From: Torreya grandis
Taxonomy: Eukaryota > Streptophyta > Pinopsida > Cupressales > Taxaceae
Direction of reading: 5' to 3'
DNA length: 64,000 bases
NCBI GenBank assembly: GCA_037957365.1
Contig: JARHVA010000006.1
Location: 9,982,501 to 10,046,500 of the forward strand
The first letter of the stretch is position 1, and every line of letters starts with the position of its first letter. This document shows, one piece after another, positions 63,390-64,000 of the stretch. The position numbers and the translations under genes were made by a program. The notes beneath the pieces are model-generated. The model saw only the letters and a list, made by a program, of their open reading frames with translations, was not told where the DNA came from and did not search any database.

Positions 63390-64000
63390 TCAAATATTCC
63401 GAGCCAATTTTTTTCAAATTTTCAATTACAATCAGCAGAGCAATTCACAGTCGTTAGGGTTAGCCTTAAACCAAAATGATACTGAAGCAACTCTAACCAG
63501 AATGTACACCAGGATTTCGAGGAGGGCAAGGTGTGAGCATTGGTCAGAGGATCTGAATTCAGAAACAGAGCTGGAAGGAACTTTAACCAAGAATGACACC
63601 GATGATGGCGAGCATATGGTCAGAGGATCTTCTACTACTACAAGTACTGAAAAGAAACTCAACACCAAGTATGTGCTACCCAACCTAGTATGGATTTGAG
63701 GCGACCATATGGCAGAGTGCTACGAATTACGATGCTATGTAGGGAAGTAAGCAAGAATGCTGAAATACTCGACGTTAAGAATGTGCTTTCCAACCCGAGA
63801 CGGAATGGGAGCTACCATATGACGGAGATATAAAGTATTACAATGCAGTTTCAAAATATAAGATAAGCATTACAAATCATGATTAAGCAAGATTAAAGAA
63901 CTGCTGTCAGTACTACTGTCAGCTTACAATATGATAGAGAATTCGCCTGCCAAGAGCATAGAGTTAGAAAAATTCAACGAGCATTTAAATAGAAAAATCT
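63390..64000 (-). repeat. Gypsy 4 5' LTR, truncated by window edge
   Basis: Matches 56,688-57,298 at about 95 percent (hand count), including a 3-base insertion near 63,523. The remaining 1.3 kb lies outside the window. The antisense ORF 63373-63699 mirrors the one in the left LTR. Confidence 0.9.

Larger units (their letters stand above)
56688..64000 (-). mobile_element. Gypsy 4: chromodomain Ty3/gypsy element, near complete
   Basis: A minus-strand chromovirus. Left LTR 56,688-58,622 (3' LTR), polypurine tract, integrase with chromodomain, RNase H, RT, protease, gag, primer site 63,375-63,388, and the first 611 bases of the right LTR, which leaves the window. About 30 differences in roughly 610 aligned LTR bases (hand count, about 5 percent, mostly transitions) indicate a younger insertion than copia 1. 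A few stops and frameshifts inactivate it. Confidence 0.93.

Noticed and set aside
1..64000. tRNA, rRNA or riboswitch genes
   Set aside because: No cloverleaf-like or rRNA-like sequence was recognised by eye; only tRNA-complementary primer sites of retrotransposons were seen. A tRNAscan-type search would be decisive.

Overview
This 64 kb window looks like nuclear DNA from a land plant with a large, repeat-filled genome. I favour a gymnosperm, but the sequence cannot prove it. The evidence is plant-type Ty1/copia and Ty3/gypsy elements with tRNA-Met primer sites and 1-2.8 kb LTRs, an L1-type LINE carrying its own RNase H, a chromodomain gypsy element, and almost no host coding sequence. There are no prokaryotic operons, rRNA, tRNA or CRISPR arrays. 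Most of the window is layered, mutually nested mobile elements in different states of decay.

Layout. 0-9 kb: an inverted-repeat MITE-like element, a gypsy gag relic cut by a textbook solo LTR (1,828-3,454, duplication ATTTC), unassigned AT-rich DNA, and a 1 kb hAT-like non-autonomous transposon with a perfect 8-bp target duplication (5,622-6,617). 9.7-13.7 kb: a decayed plus-strand gypsy pol in which a second, archaeal-type RNase H lies before the reverse transcriptase. 14,749-25,283: a full minus-strand copia element (copia 1) with two LTRs and duplication GCAAG, inserted into the 3' region of that gypsy element, which resumes at 25,289. 26.7-29.4 kb: one LTR of another element and a LINE RNase H relic. 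29.9-37.1 kb: a long, non-coding, simple-repeat-rich LTR element (family R1) holding a piece of a third copia element. 37,106-43,693: copia 2, of the same family as copia 1, plus strand, with a solo LTR inside its 5' LTR and most of its coding region deleted and replaced by a scrap of R1; a second R1 LTR abuts its broken end.

44.6-45.9 kb is a low-repeat stretch holding the only host-like exon I can recognise: 78 bases with splice-like edges encoding the GGESAALARLHEYFW signature of the photolyase/cryptochrome family (closest to plant CRY-DASH). This raises the possibility that much of the window is intron of such a gene. 46.1-50.5 kb: a decayed minus-strand L1-type LINE. 50.6-52.4 kb: a relic of a gypsy element with a tRNA-Asp type primer site. 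52.9-64 kb: a three-layer nest in which a gypsy 3 LTR is split by a LINE with an uninterrupted 777-codon ORF of animal-like appearance, and gypsy 3 gag is cut by a chromodomain gypsy element (gypsy 4) that runs off the right edge.

No genes here cooperate in a pathway beyond each element's own replication proteins. The most unusual pattern is that the LTRs of the unrelated gypsy 1 and copia 1/2 elements carry the same sense-strand hairpin arrays (GGAC, A/T-rich spacer, GTCCGAAGGG), which differ in copy number between the two LTRs of one element.
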